This document shows positions 35,886-45,075 of a stretch of DNA of 64,000 bases, in pieces. The stretch is from Chitinophaga lutea. Its GTDB lineage: Bacteria; Bacteroidota; Bacteroidia; Chitinophagales; Chitinophagaceae. Positions within the stretch are counted from its first letter, which is position 1. Every line of letters starts with the position of its first letter. A program made the translations under genes and the position numbers. The notes under the pieces were generated by a model. It made no database searches. It saw only the letters and a list, made by a program, of their open reading frames with translations, and had not been told where the DNA came from. The DNA lies in the NCBI RefSeq assembly GCF_003813775.1, contig NZ_RPDH01000003.1, positions 186,001 through 250,000 on the forward strand, written 5' to 3'.

Positions 35886-38800
35886 ATGCAAAATGTTTTT
35901 TGTAGGGCCCCTTTTTCCGGCGGCCGCTACGGCGGGTTGAAACAACCCCGGACGCATTTTTTCGCCAAAATCCGGTTAGTCATGAGGCTGGTTACGTTTT
36001 TTACACTGGTGTTGCTGGTACAGGCCAACGCGGCAACAAGAGCGCAGACCATTACCCTTTCGCTGAGGAACGCTCCGCTGGGTGCGGTATTCAAGGAAAT
36101 CCGCAAACAGGGTGGGTACAATTTCGTGTACAATACCGGCCTGTTGAAGCAGTGTTCCAATGTAGACATCGAGGTGAAGCAGGTTTCCCTCGAAGAAGTG
36201 CTGCGCCTGTGTTTTAAAAATCAGCCTGTTTCGTACGGGATCATCGACAAGACGATCATCGTCAGGAAAGGCGCTCCGGAAGAAAACGGTTCGTCCAGCG
36301 TTTCCCCGCCCGTTTACGCGGAGGTAACGGGAAAGGTGACGGACGAAGACGGCGCCCCGCTCATCGGCGTAACCGTGCAGCTGAAAGGTTCCAGCACCGG
36401 TGTGGTGACCGGCGCGAACGGGGAATTCAGGATCAATGTGCCGGATAACCGGGCAGGCGTGCTGCAATTTTCCTTCGTGGGCATGGAAAGGCAGGAAGTG
36501 ACGGTTGGCGGCAGATCCAGTATCCGCGTGGTATTGAAGAGGCTGGTATCGCAGCAGCAGGAACTGGTGGTAGTGGGCTACGGCGCACAGAAAAAAGCCA
36601 GCCTCACCGGCTCGGTAGCCTCCCTGAAAGGAGACGACATCGCCAAAGTAGCGACCGCCAACGTGTCTAACACCTTCGCAGGGCGCATCCCCGGTGTGAT
36701 CGCCAATAACCGGTCCGGCAGGCCGGGCGACGATTATTCGTCCATTTACATCCGCGGCTTTAATTCCTTCAGCGGGGGGGTAGATCCGCTGATCATCGTG
36801 GACGGTATACCGGACAGGAACCTCGACCGCATCAACCCCGACGACATCGAAAGCGTAACGGTGTTAAAAGATGCCGCCGCGGCCATTTACGGCGTTCGTT
36901 CGGCCAACGGGGTGATACTGGTAACCACCAAAAGAGGGAAGGCCGGCAAGCCGCAGATTTCCTATGAGGGCACCTACGACATCCAGCAGCTGACGAGGAT
37001 GGACCGCCGCGTGAACTCCTGGCAGTACATGACCTATTACAACGAACTGAACGGCTACCGGGGCAATACATTGCCCTATACGGCCGAAGAGATCGCAAAA
37101 CATAAAGCGGGCAACGATCCCAATTACACGAGCACGGATTGGCTGAGGAAAGTGTTCCGGCAGAATGCGCCCCAAACCAGCCATGGTGTTACCGTGCGGG
37201 GAGGAAGCGAAGCTGTCAGGTTCTTTATCTCCGGCCGTTACATGTCGCAGCAAAGCAACTGGCAGAACAGCGATGAACGCTACCGCAACTATAACCTGCG
37301 CTCCAATATCGACGCCTCGGTGTCGAAGAACCTGAAAATCAACCTCGACATCGCCGCCCGGAAAGAAGAAAGAGATTATCCCGCGCTCCCTTCCGCCAAC
37401 ATCCTCCACGAAACGGTGAGCATGTATCCTTTCATCCCTGTGTTCTGGACGAACGGGCAGCCTTCCGCAGGTATTTCGAACGGCCGGAACCCTTACCTGA
37501 TGACGTCGTCGGCGCCCGGTTACGACAAGGTGACCGACCTGGTGGTACAACCCAAGCTGGGCTTCGACCTTGCGCTGCCGGCGATCACGAAGGGATTGTC
37601 GGTGAGCGGATATGCGGCATTCGACTACCGCGTCAGGAGCGAAAAGATCTTTACCCGCCCCTGGGATGCCTATACCTACAGCCTTTCTACCAACACATAC
37701 AACAATCAGAAATCAACCACTGCTATTCTCAGCCTCACGCAGGACGAACGCACCTACAGTATGAACACGTACTTCTACAAGGTGGCGTACGACAGGGCGT
37801 TCGGACTGCATAGTTTCAATGCGTTCGTGGGGTACGAGCAGACCGTCAGCAGCTACCGTAAAACCACCGCTTACCGGCGGAACCTCGTGAGCGACCAGCT
37901 CGACCAGCTGTTTACGGGCAGCACGGTGGATCAGAATGCTTCCGGTAGCGCGGACCAGGACGGGCGCGAAAGTTATCTCGGCAGAATTGGCTACGCCTAT
38001 GCCGGTAAATACCTCGCAGAGGTGGTGGGCCGCTACAACGGTTCGTTCAACTTTCCCGAAAACAAACGCTGGGGGCTGTTCCCTTCGGTGTCTTTGGGCT
38101 GGCGCGTGTCTGAAGAGCCGTTCTTCAAAAACAACGTGACCTTCGTCGATAACCTGAAAGTTCGTGGGTCATGGGGCCTGATGGGCAGCGACGCGATTTC
38201 GAAATACCAGTATATCGCCCGGTACGGGCTGGTGGCCAGCGGTTTGTCGAAACAGTACAATACCTATTTCGGCCCGAATTATTCAGAAGCCACCGCCATC
38301 TACCTGTCGTCTGTCCCGAATGCCAATATCACCTGGGAGAAGCAGGATACGCGGAACCTGGGGTTGGACGCCTCGTTGCTGAACAACAAACTCAGTATCA
38401 CCGTGGATTATTTCAGGAACCTCCGCAAAGACATCCTCGCACCGCGCAATGCTTCCGTTCCGTTATACACGGGCCTGAAACTGCCGGATGAAAATATCGG
38501 CCGTACACTGAACAGGGGATTTGATCTCATCGTCAACTACACGAGTCAGGTGCGTGCATTCAAATACAATGCTGGGTTCAATTTCACCTATGCCAAAAGC
38601 AAAGTGCTGTTCAGGGATGAAGCGCCCAATATTCCTGTTTATCAACGGTCTACGGGGCTACCCATCGATTCGTGGGTAGTGTTTGAAACCAACGGTATTT
38701 ACCGCACCCAGGACGAAGTGAACCGTTCACCCCATATGGCGGGCGCAGCGCCCGGCGACCTGTGGCTGGTCGATAAAAACAAGGACGGCGCCATCACGAA

Positions 38801-39305
38801 CGATGACCAGGTGCGTATCCCCGAGTCTGCTTATCCCAAAATTGTATTCGGGGTAACATTGGCGGGCGAATACAAAGGGCTCGCTCTGGAAATGGTATGG
38901 GCCGGGCAAACAAAAGCCAGGCAGCTGATATTGCCCCAGATGCAGGGCTCGGTGGTAGCGCCGCCGCAATGGCTCTATGACGGAAGATGGACGGCTGAAA
39001 ACCCTGATGCGGCTTACCCAAGGGCATTCAACGCAAGGGATACGAGGAACTCCGTGTACGCAGACTTCTGGCTCATGGACGCGTCGTTTATCCGGCTGAA
39101 ATCGGCCCAGCTGTCGTACCTGCTGCCGCGGAGCGTATATAATCGCATCGGCATCGAAAACATCCGGGTGTTCCTGAGCGGGTTCAACCTGTTCTCCATC
39201 GACCACATGAGAAAATACTACCGCGATCCTGAAACCAACAACGTGACCGGCATCAATTACCCGCAAACAAGGATCTACCGCGCCGGCATCAACATCGGTT
39301 TATAA
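35886..39305 (+). CDS. SusC-like TonB-dependent transducer with STN domain, locus 3
   Basis: 1139 residues. After the signal region (MRLVTFFTLVLLVQANAAT, starting near residue 33) comes a secretin/TonB short N-terminal domain (about 54-128, TLSLRNAPLGAVFKEIRKQG), which in FecA-like receptors contacts the FecR protein; then a carboxypeptidase-regulatory domain (GKVTDEDGAPLIGVTVQL), the plug (IVDGIPDRN, SVTVLKDAAAAIYGVRSANG, VILVTTKRG) and the barrel. The STN domain matches the sigma/FecR pair upstream, so ligand binding should induce this operon. Confidence 0.93.
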   Translation: MQNVFCRAPFSGGRYGGLKQPRTHFFAKIRLVMRLVTFFTLVLLVQANAATRAQTITLSLRNAPLGAVFKEIRKQGGYNFVYNTGLLKQCSNVDIEVKQVSLEEVLRLCFKNQPVSYGIIDKTIIVRKGAPEENGSSSVSPPVYAEVTGKVTDEDGAPLIGVTVQLKGSSTGVVTGANGEFRINVPDNRAGVLQFSFVGMERQEVTVGGRSSIRVVLKRLVSQQQELVVVGYGAQKKASLTGSVASLKGDDIAKVATANVSNTFAGRIPGVIANNRSGRPGDDYSSIYIRGFNSFSGGVDPLIIVDGIPDRNLDRINPDDIESVTVLKDAAAAIYGVRSANGVILVTTKRGKAGKPQISYEGTYDIQQLTRMDRRVNSWQYMTYYNELNGYRGNTLPYTAEEIAKHKAGNDPNYTSTDWLRKVFRQNAPQTSHGVTVRGGSEAVRFFISGRYMSQQSNWQNSDERYRNYNLRSNIDASVSKNLKINLDIAARKEERDYPALPSANILHETVSMYPFIPVFWTNGQPSAGISNGRNPYLMTSSAPGYDKVTDLVVQPKLGFDLALPAITKGLSVSGYAAFDYRVRSEKIFTRPWDAYTYSLSTNTYNNQKSTTAILSLTQDERTYSMNTYFYKVAYDRAFGLHSFNAFVGYEQTVSSYRKTTAYRRNLVSDQLDQLFTGSTVDQNASGSADQDGRESYLGRIGYAYAGKYLAEVVGRYNGSFNFPENKRWGLFPSVSLGWRVSEEPFFKNNVTFVDNLKVRGSWGLMGSDAISKYQYIARYGLVASGLSKQYNTYFGPNYSEATAIYLSSVPNANITWEKQDTRNLGLDASLLNNKLSITVDYFRNLRKDILAPRNASVPLYTGLKLPDENIGRTLNRGFDLIVNYTSQVRAFKYNAGFNFTYAKSKVLFRDEAPNIPVYQRSTGLPIDSWVVFETNGIYRTQDEVNRSPHMAGAAPGDLWLVDKNKDGAITNDDQVRIPESAYPKIVFGVTLAGEYKGLALEMVWAGQTKARQLILPQMQGSVVAPPQWLYDGRWTAENPDAAYPRAFNARDTRNSVYADFWLMDASFIRLKSAQLSYLLPRSVYNRIGIENIRVFLSGFNLFSIDHMRKYYRDPETNNVTGINYPQTRIYRAGINIGL

Positions 39306-39323
39306 TCCATTAAATCTACCAAC

Positions 39324-41006
39324 GTGAAAAGAATATACTCGACAATAGGCGTTGCATTACTGGCGGTTGCTTCCCTGACGGCCTGTAAAAAAAATGTGCT
39401 GGATAAAGTGCCGCTGGACTCGTTTTCCGACAAATCTGTCTGGAACGATCTGAACCTCGCAAAAGCATTTGCTGATTTTCAATACAACGTGCTGCCGAAT
39501 CCCGGCCACTACTGGAACAAGTTGTCTAACCGCTCCTGGGCGCTGTCTTCCGCCTGCGATGAGGCGTTCAACAAGTTCGACGACTATAACGCTTCCATTA
39601 TGAACTCCGGCGCGCTGACGCCCGATAACCTGGGTAATTTTGATATCTGGGACGAAACGTACAAACGTATTCAGGACTGCAACCTGTTTCTTTCTAAAAT
39701 CGAAAGTGTGCCCGGCGACGCAGCTGTCCGTGGCCGGTTGAAAGGCGAGGTAATGTACCTGCGTGCATATGCTTACTTCAAGCTGATCAGCGACTATGGC
39801 GGCGTGCCGCTGGTGAAAACGCCTTTCAGTCTCAACAGTAATTTCGAAGTGCCGCGCAGTACGTTCGACGAGTGCGCGGAATTTATCGCAGCGGAATGCG
39901 ATGCCGCGGCTGCTCTGCTGCCTGTGAATTACAGCGCGGGCAATAAGGAGTTCGGTCACGCCACGAAAGCCGCTGCATTGGCGCTCAAATCGAGGGTGTT
40001 GTTATATGCCGCCAGCCCGCAATGGAATGCCGCCAACGACAGCCGTAAATGGCAACGCGCGTCCGATGCGGCGAAAGCCGTGCTCGACCTGCAGGGTTTC
40101 CAGCTTTACACGGGCAACTACGCAGACATCTTTACCACCCTCAATTCGGAACTGATCATGACGCGCGGCGTGAACAAGGAACACCAGTGGAACGCGTTCC
40201 AGGGAGCGGAGATGTTCCTGTCGCCCAACGGTTTCCACGGCTGGTCGTCTTTCGCGCCCAGTCAGAACCTGGTAGACGCTTTCGGTATGGCCAACGGGAG
40301 AGATATTGCAGATCCCGCTTCCGGGTATAACCCGCAAAACCCGTATGCCGGCCGCGACCCGCGTTTTTACAGCGACATCGTTTTTGATGGCCGCCCTTAC
40401 GGAAGGCCTGATTTTTTCAAAGACCGTTACGACGCGGGGCACAGCAATGTTGCCGAGATGTATGAAGGCGGCCTGGATTCCCAGCAGGGCTGGGATAACT
40501 GGAACGCCAGCTTCACCCGGTACAGTTTCCGCAAGTATGTAGATACCACCTTCAATTTTAATGTGGAAACACAAACCAACAAATTCTGGGTAGTGGCACG
40601 GCTCGCGGAAATTTACCTCAACTACGCCGAAGCCGAGTTCAACCTGGGACACGAAAACGTGGCCCGGCAGCAACTCGATATCCTCCGGCGCAGGGCGGGC
40701 ATTGCAACAGACCTTCCGGGTACGCTGACCGGCGCAGCACTGTTACAGAAAATACAAAACGAACGCCAGGTGGAACTTTGCCTCGAAGGGCATCGTTATT
40801 ACGACGTGCGCCGCTGGAAGATCGCGGATGTGACGGAGAATAAACAACTGGGCGGTATGAAAATCGTGAAGAACGCGGATGGTTCCAAAACTTATACGCC
40901 GATCAAAGTGCAGGACAGGGTCTTTAAGCCCCAGCACTACCTGCTGCCTATTCCACGTGATGAAATCAGGAGAACGAATCTGCCTCAAAACGCCGGTTAC
41001 AATTAA
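39324..41006 (+). CDS. SusD/RagB-like lipoprotein, locus 3
   Basis: 560-residue surface lipoprotein starting at GTG 39324, with signal MKRIYSTIGVALLAVASL and lipobox LTAC followed by KKNVLDKVPL. Family motifs are RLKGEVMYLRAYAYFKLISD in the core and IQNERQVELCLEGHRYYDVR near the end. It follows the SusC stop by 18 bases. A long stem-loop with five T residues at 41039-41093 probably ends or attenuates this message. Confidence 0.93.
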   Translation: MKRIYSTIGVALLAVASLTACKKNVLDKVPLDSFSDKSVWNDLNLAKAFADFQYNVLPNPGHYWNKLSNRSWALSSACDEAFNKFDDYNASIMNSGALTPDNLGNFDIWDETYKRIQDCNLFLSKIESVPGDAAVRGRLKGEVMYLRAYAYFKLISDYGGVPLVKTPFSLNSNFEVPRSTFDECAEFIAAECDAAAALLPVNYSAGNKEFGHATKAAALALKSRVLLYAASPQWNAANDSRKWQRASDAAKAVLDLQGFQLYTGNYADIFTTLNSELIMTRGVNKEHQWNAFQGAEMFLSPNGFHGWSSFAPSQNLVDAFGMANGRDIADPASGYNPQNPYAGRDPRFYSDIVFDGRPYGRPDFFKDRYDAGHSNVAEMYEGGLDSQQGWDNWNASFTRYSFRKYVDTTFNFNVETQTNKFWVVARLAEIYLNYAEAEFNLGHENVARQQLDILRRRAGIATDLPGTLTGAALLQKIQNERQVELCLEGHRYYDVRRWKIADVTENKQLGGMKIVKNADGSKTYTPIKVQDRVFKPQHYLLPIPRDEIRRTNLPQNAGYN

Positions 41007-41038
41007 TAGCCGGCCGGTTGATAATGGATCGTAACCCC

Positions 41039-41093
41039 GTACGGCCCGTTCAGGGTACAGGAGCATTCTTCTGCCCGGCGGGTCGTACTTTTT
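41039..41093 (+). terminator. Terminator-like stem-loop after SusD locus 3
   Basis: GTACGGCCCG (41039-41048) pairs with CGGGTCGTAC (41079-41088), one G-U pair, across a 30-base loop, and TTTTT follows at 41089-41093. The next gene starts 24 bases later, so read-through may set its level. Confidence 0.5.
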
Positions 41094-41116
41094 AGTGCGT
41101 ATAAAACAAAACGACT

Positions 41117-42157
41117 GTGAAAAAATATTTTGTTATAGTGGTGCTTGCAGGCATTTGCTGGTCCTGCAAGAAAAACAATCCTTCCGGCGAACCGCCTCCT
41201 GCTTCCGGTTACGTAAAAGTGACTGTTGCTGCCACGGAAACCGGCTTCATTTACCTCGACGGAAGTTATACCGGCATCCGGTCGCCCAATACGATTGAAG
41301 TGCCGAAGGGAAACCATGTCATCGGGGTGGCTTTGCAAAGTTCCTTTCAGTATCTGAAAAAGGAAGTCAACCTGACGGCGAATGCCACCGTGAATTTAAC
41401 GGCAGCGGACAAACCGGCGCCGAAAGTATGGAAAGCGTTATGGATAGGGTTGCATGAAACAACCGGCAGCGCTGCCACAGGCGATTGCAGCACCCGTTTT
41501 TCCAAAGCCGATCTGGATGCGGGGTTCGATTTTTACAAGTGGAGCATCAGCCAGCACTTTGAGAAATATTCTTACGGTACGATGCAATGGGAAACTGAAA
41601 GGCGGGACATTTCCGTGCCGGTGCGTCTCAAAAAAGGCAGTAACACCTGGTTTACCGTAGAGCCCGATTCGATCACGAAATTGTTGCCGGATATCCGGCC
41701 CGGCGCTTACGATTGTATTTTTGTGTTCTGGCGGGAAAGTGAAGGCAATTGCAGTTTTACGAGCAATTATTTCGGCCTGGCATGGACCAACCCGATGAAC
41801 GAAACCATCAAAACCGGTTTTGTGACGATCAAGTTCAATGCCGGTACGAATATCAACGACAGGATCAACTATTACAAAACCACCGATCCGGGCGTATGGC
41901 TGCACGAATGGCTGCATACGACAGGGGAATATTTCTACCAGGCCAAAGGGAAAAAGATGCCGCAAAAGGCCGGCGACGGATTAGTGGTGCATGCCGCCGA
42001 GCTGTACGGCTATAATTTTCCATGGATGAACTGGTACCTCGATTTTATTTCCGGCAGGGTGCCCGGTTTGCAGACCGGTTCGGGCTACCTGGGCATTGGC
42101 CCGGAAACCTTTTTGAAATGCACGGTCAGGGAAACGGCCGTGAATAACTGCCCCTGA
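41117..42157 (+). CDS. PEGA-domain lipoprotein with HExxH putative zinc metallopeptidase motif
   Basis: 346-residue lipoprotein from GTG 41117: signal MKKYFVIVVLAGICWSC with a plausible lipobox. Residues about 31-95 form a PEGA-like domain (GFIYLDGSYTGIRSPNTIEV and PKGNHVIGV). The rest is not a family I know, but contains GVWLHEWLHTTGEYF with H263-E-W-L-H267, a textbook HExxH zinc-binding motif in a helix context. It is the fifth gene of the sigma/FecR/SusC/SusD block. Possible roles are a surface peptidase or glycopeptide-directed enzyme; a non-enzymatic binding protein is the alternative. Confidence 0.6.
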   Translation: MKKYFVIVVLAGICWSCKKNNPSGEPPPASGYVKVTVAATETGFIYLDGSYTGIRSPNTIEVPKGNHVIGVALQSSFQYLKKEVNLTANATVNLTAADKPAPKVWKALWIGLHETTGSAATGDCSTRFSKADLDAGFDFYKWSISQHFEKYSYGTMQWETERRDISVPVRLKKGSNTWFTVEPDSITKLLPDIRPGAYDCIFVFWRESEGNCSFTSNYFGLAWTNPMNETIKTGFVTIKFNAGTNINDRINYYKTTDPGVWLHEWLHTTGEYFYQAKGKKMPQKAGDGLVVHAAELYGYNFPWMNWYLDFISGRVPGLQTGSGYLGIGPETFLKCTVRETAVNNCP

Positions 42158-42232
42158 AATCCTGTTGGGTCTTTGAATGATAACAATGAACATTGCCTGG
42201 CCATACGGGCTTCGGATTTTTAAATTATAACG

Positions 42233-43684
42233 ATGAACATTCAGCATATTGTAAGAAGATGGCTGCTGCTGACGGCAATCTGTTGTGGGTATGGACTGGC
42301 GGCTGCGCAACACGCAGCGCTTACTTTCAGCACTACCGATACGGCCATGCAACTCGTTTTCGACCGGGCGCAACAAATGGCCATGCGTTACCGGGGTAAC
42401 CCGGCAGACCCGGTGGGGCCATGGTACGAAGCGGCTTTGCCCGCCCGTTTTGCATTCTGTATGCGCGATGTGTCGCACCAGGTAATTGGCGCTGAAATAC
42501 TGGGCCTGGGCAGGGAAAACAAAAACATGCTGACACGTTTCGCCGAAAATATTTCCGAGGGTAAAGACTGGTGCTCCTATTGGGAAATCAACCGGGATAA
42601 CCGGCCCGCGCCGGAAGACTACCGGAACGACCGCGAATTCTGGTATAATCTCAATGCCAATTTCGACCTGCTGTTCGCCTGTTGGCGATTGTATATGTGG
42701 ACGGGAGACACGGCCTATGTCCGTCATCCCGTGTTCACGCATTTTTTTGAAAAGTCCGTGAACGAATACGTTGACCGGTGGGTGTTGCACGAAGACTCGT
42801 TGTTAACCCGGCCCACCCATCCGAATGCCCCTGTTCCTTTTAATCCCCGCGATAACTTCCACCGCTGCCGCGGCCTCGCGTCGTATGTGGAAAACGTGCC
42901 GGATCTGAAGATGGGCATCGACCTTGTGGCGGCCATTTACAGGGGAATGCAGACTTACGCTGACATTTTGCAGTTGCAGGGACATCCCGTTCAGGCGCAG
43001 CAATACCGGCAAAGAGCTGCGCGCTACCGCCAAAAGATCGATGAGGCCTGGTGGGACGGCGAGACTTCCCTTTATTTTACCAACTATGCCGGCAATGGAA
43101 AGTTCGGGAAAGGCGAGGGAGAGGTATTCCTGCTGTGGTTCGATGCACTGACCGATACGCTGCGCCGGAAAAAAACGATCGACCACCTGGTGGCCGGTGA
43201 ATTTAATGTCGAAAATACTTCGTACCTGCCGGCATTGCTCTACCGGTACGGTTATTGGAAGGAGGCGAACAAATACATGCGGTATCTCACCAATCCCGCT
43301 ACACCCAGAAGGGAATACCCGGAGGTGTCGTACGCCGTGATGGAAAGCATCGTCGGTGGTTGGATGGGCATCACACCGGATGCGGTTCATAACACGATTG
43401 CCACATTCTACCGTGGAGGAAAGGAAGCCGTTTCCTCGCTTGATGGGCTGCTGCTGCTGAATACCACTGTTCGTGTGGAGCATACCGGTGCCGCCACGAT
43501 CTTTGTCAACAAAGGTAAAGCCCCGCTTCGCTGGAGGGCGGTATTCGCCGGGAACCGGACGGCTATTGCAGTCAATGGTAAAAAGATGAAGGTAGCTTAT
43601 ACGGTCGACGCAAATGGTGATCGGCTGTCGTTTGTGGAGGTGATGGTAAAAGGAGGGGAACGAATGACGGCAAAATGCCTGTAG
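42233..43684 (+). CDS. Six-hairpin glycosidase-like secreted protein
   Basis: 483 residues with signal peptide (RRWLLLTAICCGYGLAAA). The helical body has paired aromatic-rich helices: PWYEAALPARFAFCMRDVSH, FWYNLNANFDLLFACWRLYM, KIDEAWWDGETSLYFTNYAG, and a C-terminal beta segment (about 400-483). The alpha/alpha six-barrel look resembles family 63/37-like or rhamnosidase-like proteins, but I cannot place it in a family. R, D and E in CMRDVSH and DNFHRCRG are catalytic candidates only. It closes locus 3 and is followed by a strong terminator. Confidence 0.55.
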   Translation: MNIQHIVRRWLLLTAICCGYGLAAAQHAALTFSTTDTAMQLVFDRAQQMAMRYRGNPADPVGPWYEAALPARFAFCMRDVSHQVIGAEILGLGRENKNMLTRFAENISEGKDWCSYWEINRDNRPAPEDYRNDREFWYNLNANFDLLFACWRLYMWTGDTAYVRHPVFTHFFEKSVNEYVDRWVLHEDSLLTRPTHPNAPVPFNPRDNFHRCRGLASYVENVPDLKMGIDLVAAIYRGMQTYADILQLQGHPVQAQQYRQRAARYRQKIDEAWWDGETSLYFTNYAGNGKFGKGEGEVFLLWFDALTDTLRRKKTIDHLVAGEFNVENTSYLPALLYRYGYWKEANKYMRYLTNPATPRREYPEVSYAVMESIVGGWMGITPDAVHNTIATFYRGGKEAVSSLDGLLLLNTTVRVEHTGAATIFVNKGKAPLRWRAVFAGNRTAIAVNGKKMKVAYTVDANGDRLSFVEVMVKGGERMTAKCL

Positions 43685-43688
43685 TATA

Positions 43689-43717
43689 ACAAAACCCGCT
43701 CCGTGAGCGGGTTTTGT
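43689..43717. terminator. Strong 13-bp Rho-independent terminator (both directions)
   Basis: ACAAAACCCGCTC (43689-43701) pairs perfectly with GAGCGGGTTTTGT (43705-43717), loop CGT. T and A tracts on either side allow it to stop both the locus 3 enzyme transcript and, on the minus strand, the metallophosphoesterase transcript. The core is the same as in the terminator at 52279-52307. Confidence 0.85.
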
Positions 43718-43762
43718 GTTGAATATCTTTTCTGAAAATGGGCGGCTGTTCTTCCGCCGCAT

Positions 43763-44932
43763 TTATTTCGATGGTGCAATCGTTACCGCGTCGATTTTCT
43801 TCCCTTGCAGGTCGAATACTTCTATCTGCAGCTGCCGCGCATCGGCTTTTGCCTTGATGATCGCTGAATTGGAGTTCACCAGAACGGGGAAACGCCAGCC
43901 ATTGGCTTCCGGCGCTTTTTTGACATGCCGGTGCAGGTGCCCAGACAGCATGATCTGGGCGCCGGCCTCATTGAGCAAAGGCACGAATTTCTCCGCCACT
44001 TCTTTCTCTCCGTGCCAGCCGCCGAATGGCGGAATATGCGCTACCACCACTTTATAGGGTGCGCTGGTATATTCGGGGCGTTTCAGGGCTTCTTTCAGCC
44101 AGGCTGCCTGTTGCGTGCGGTATGCATCATAATCGGCAATGCCGGTGTATTCAATGTCGGAGTCCGGCTTGTCTTCTCCCGTATCCAGCACCACGAAACA
44201 GACAGGGCCGGTGCGGACGAGGTAATACAGCTTGCCGGTGGCGGTAGGGAAGTACCGGGGGAATGCGGCGGCAAACTCCCCGCGCGTTTCGTGGTTGCCG
44301 CGGGCATAGTACATGGGGATGCGATCCGCAAAGATACGGATGGCCGTGTCCATGAACGAACTGAATATCTGGGCCTCGTTCCGCGAGTTGTTCTGCATGT
44401 CGCCGTTGAAGAACACAAGCTGGTTGTCTGTCCAGTCTACCTGCCCCAACAGTTTTTTGATCACATCATTTTGCTGGTGCATGTCGTTGATGACGGCGAA
44501 GTTGATGTGATCGGCCGAGGGATTATGCGTGGTGAAGGTGGGCAGTTCTGCCCGGTAAGCCGCACTGGCCGCGATGCTGCCGTATTTCACGATGTAACTC
44601 TCGTGGCTGAGCACTTCCTGCGTATAAACCCGGTAACGGTATCTGGTGGCGGGCCGCAACCCTTCAATCCGCACGCTGTGAACGGTGGATTCCGTTTTAC
44701 TTCCATGCTCGGCCGCAAAGTATTTCGGGCGTTCCGTGGCGTAAAAATGAGAGCTGTCGGCAGGCGCGAGCTCCACCCAGGCGATCGCTTTTTTGTTGGT
44801 GGTCCATACGATGTTGACGCCGTTTTCTCCCAAAGCCTGGAGGTAAGGGCCGTGCGTGATGGTGAAAGGTTCCTGGCAAACGGAAACCAGCGACGTTAGT
44901 ACAAACGCAACAAAGAGTAGGAAATTTTTCAT
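43763..44932 (-). CDS. Calcineurin-like metallophosphoesterase with N-terminal Fn3-like domain
   Basis: 389-residue secreted phosphohydrolase. Signal peptide MKNFLLFVAFVLTSLVSVCQ, a purple-acid-phosphatase/Fn3-like domain (about 22-135), then the dinuclear metal site: D150-x-H152 (INDMH), G177-D178 (FNGDMQ), N213-H214-E215 (RGNHE), H299 (VVAHIP) and G331-H332-x-H334 (GHLHR). All the ligands are present, so the enzyme should be active. The substrate (phosphomonoester or diester) cannot be told. It stands alone on the minus strand and ends at the shared terminator. Confidence 0.9.
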   Translation of the reverse strand: MKNFLLFVAFVLTSLVSVCQEPFTITHGPYLQALGENGVNIVWTTNKKAIAWVELAPADSSHFYATERPKYFAAEHGSKTESTVHSVRIEGLRPATRYRYRVYTQEVLSHESYIVKYGSIAASAAYRAELPTFTTHNPSADHINFAVINDMHQQNDVIKKLLGQVDWTDNQLVFFNGDMQNNSRNEAQIFSSFMDTAIRIFADRIPMYYARGNHETRGEFAAAFPRYFPTATGKLYYLVRTGPVCFVVLDTGEDKPDSDIEYTGIADYDAYRTQQAAWLKEALKRPEYTSAPYKVVVAHIPPFGGWHGEKEVAEKFVPLLNEAGAQIMLSGHLHRHVKKAPEANGWRFPVLVNSNSAIIKAKADARQLQIEVFDLQGKKIDAVTIAPSK

Positions 44933-45075
44933 CAGTACAGTTTATTATACGAGCAGACAATATAGGGCGAATTTGCGGGGATTCCCAGCATTCTGTCCGT
45001 TGCATGGAGAGACACTCCTTTGTACGAAAGAAAGTGATAGGAAGGCCGGTTCTTGTGGACCGCCTGCGGACTGTT

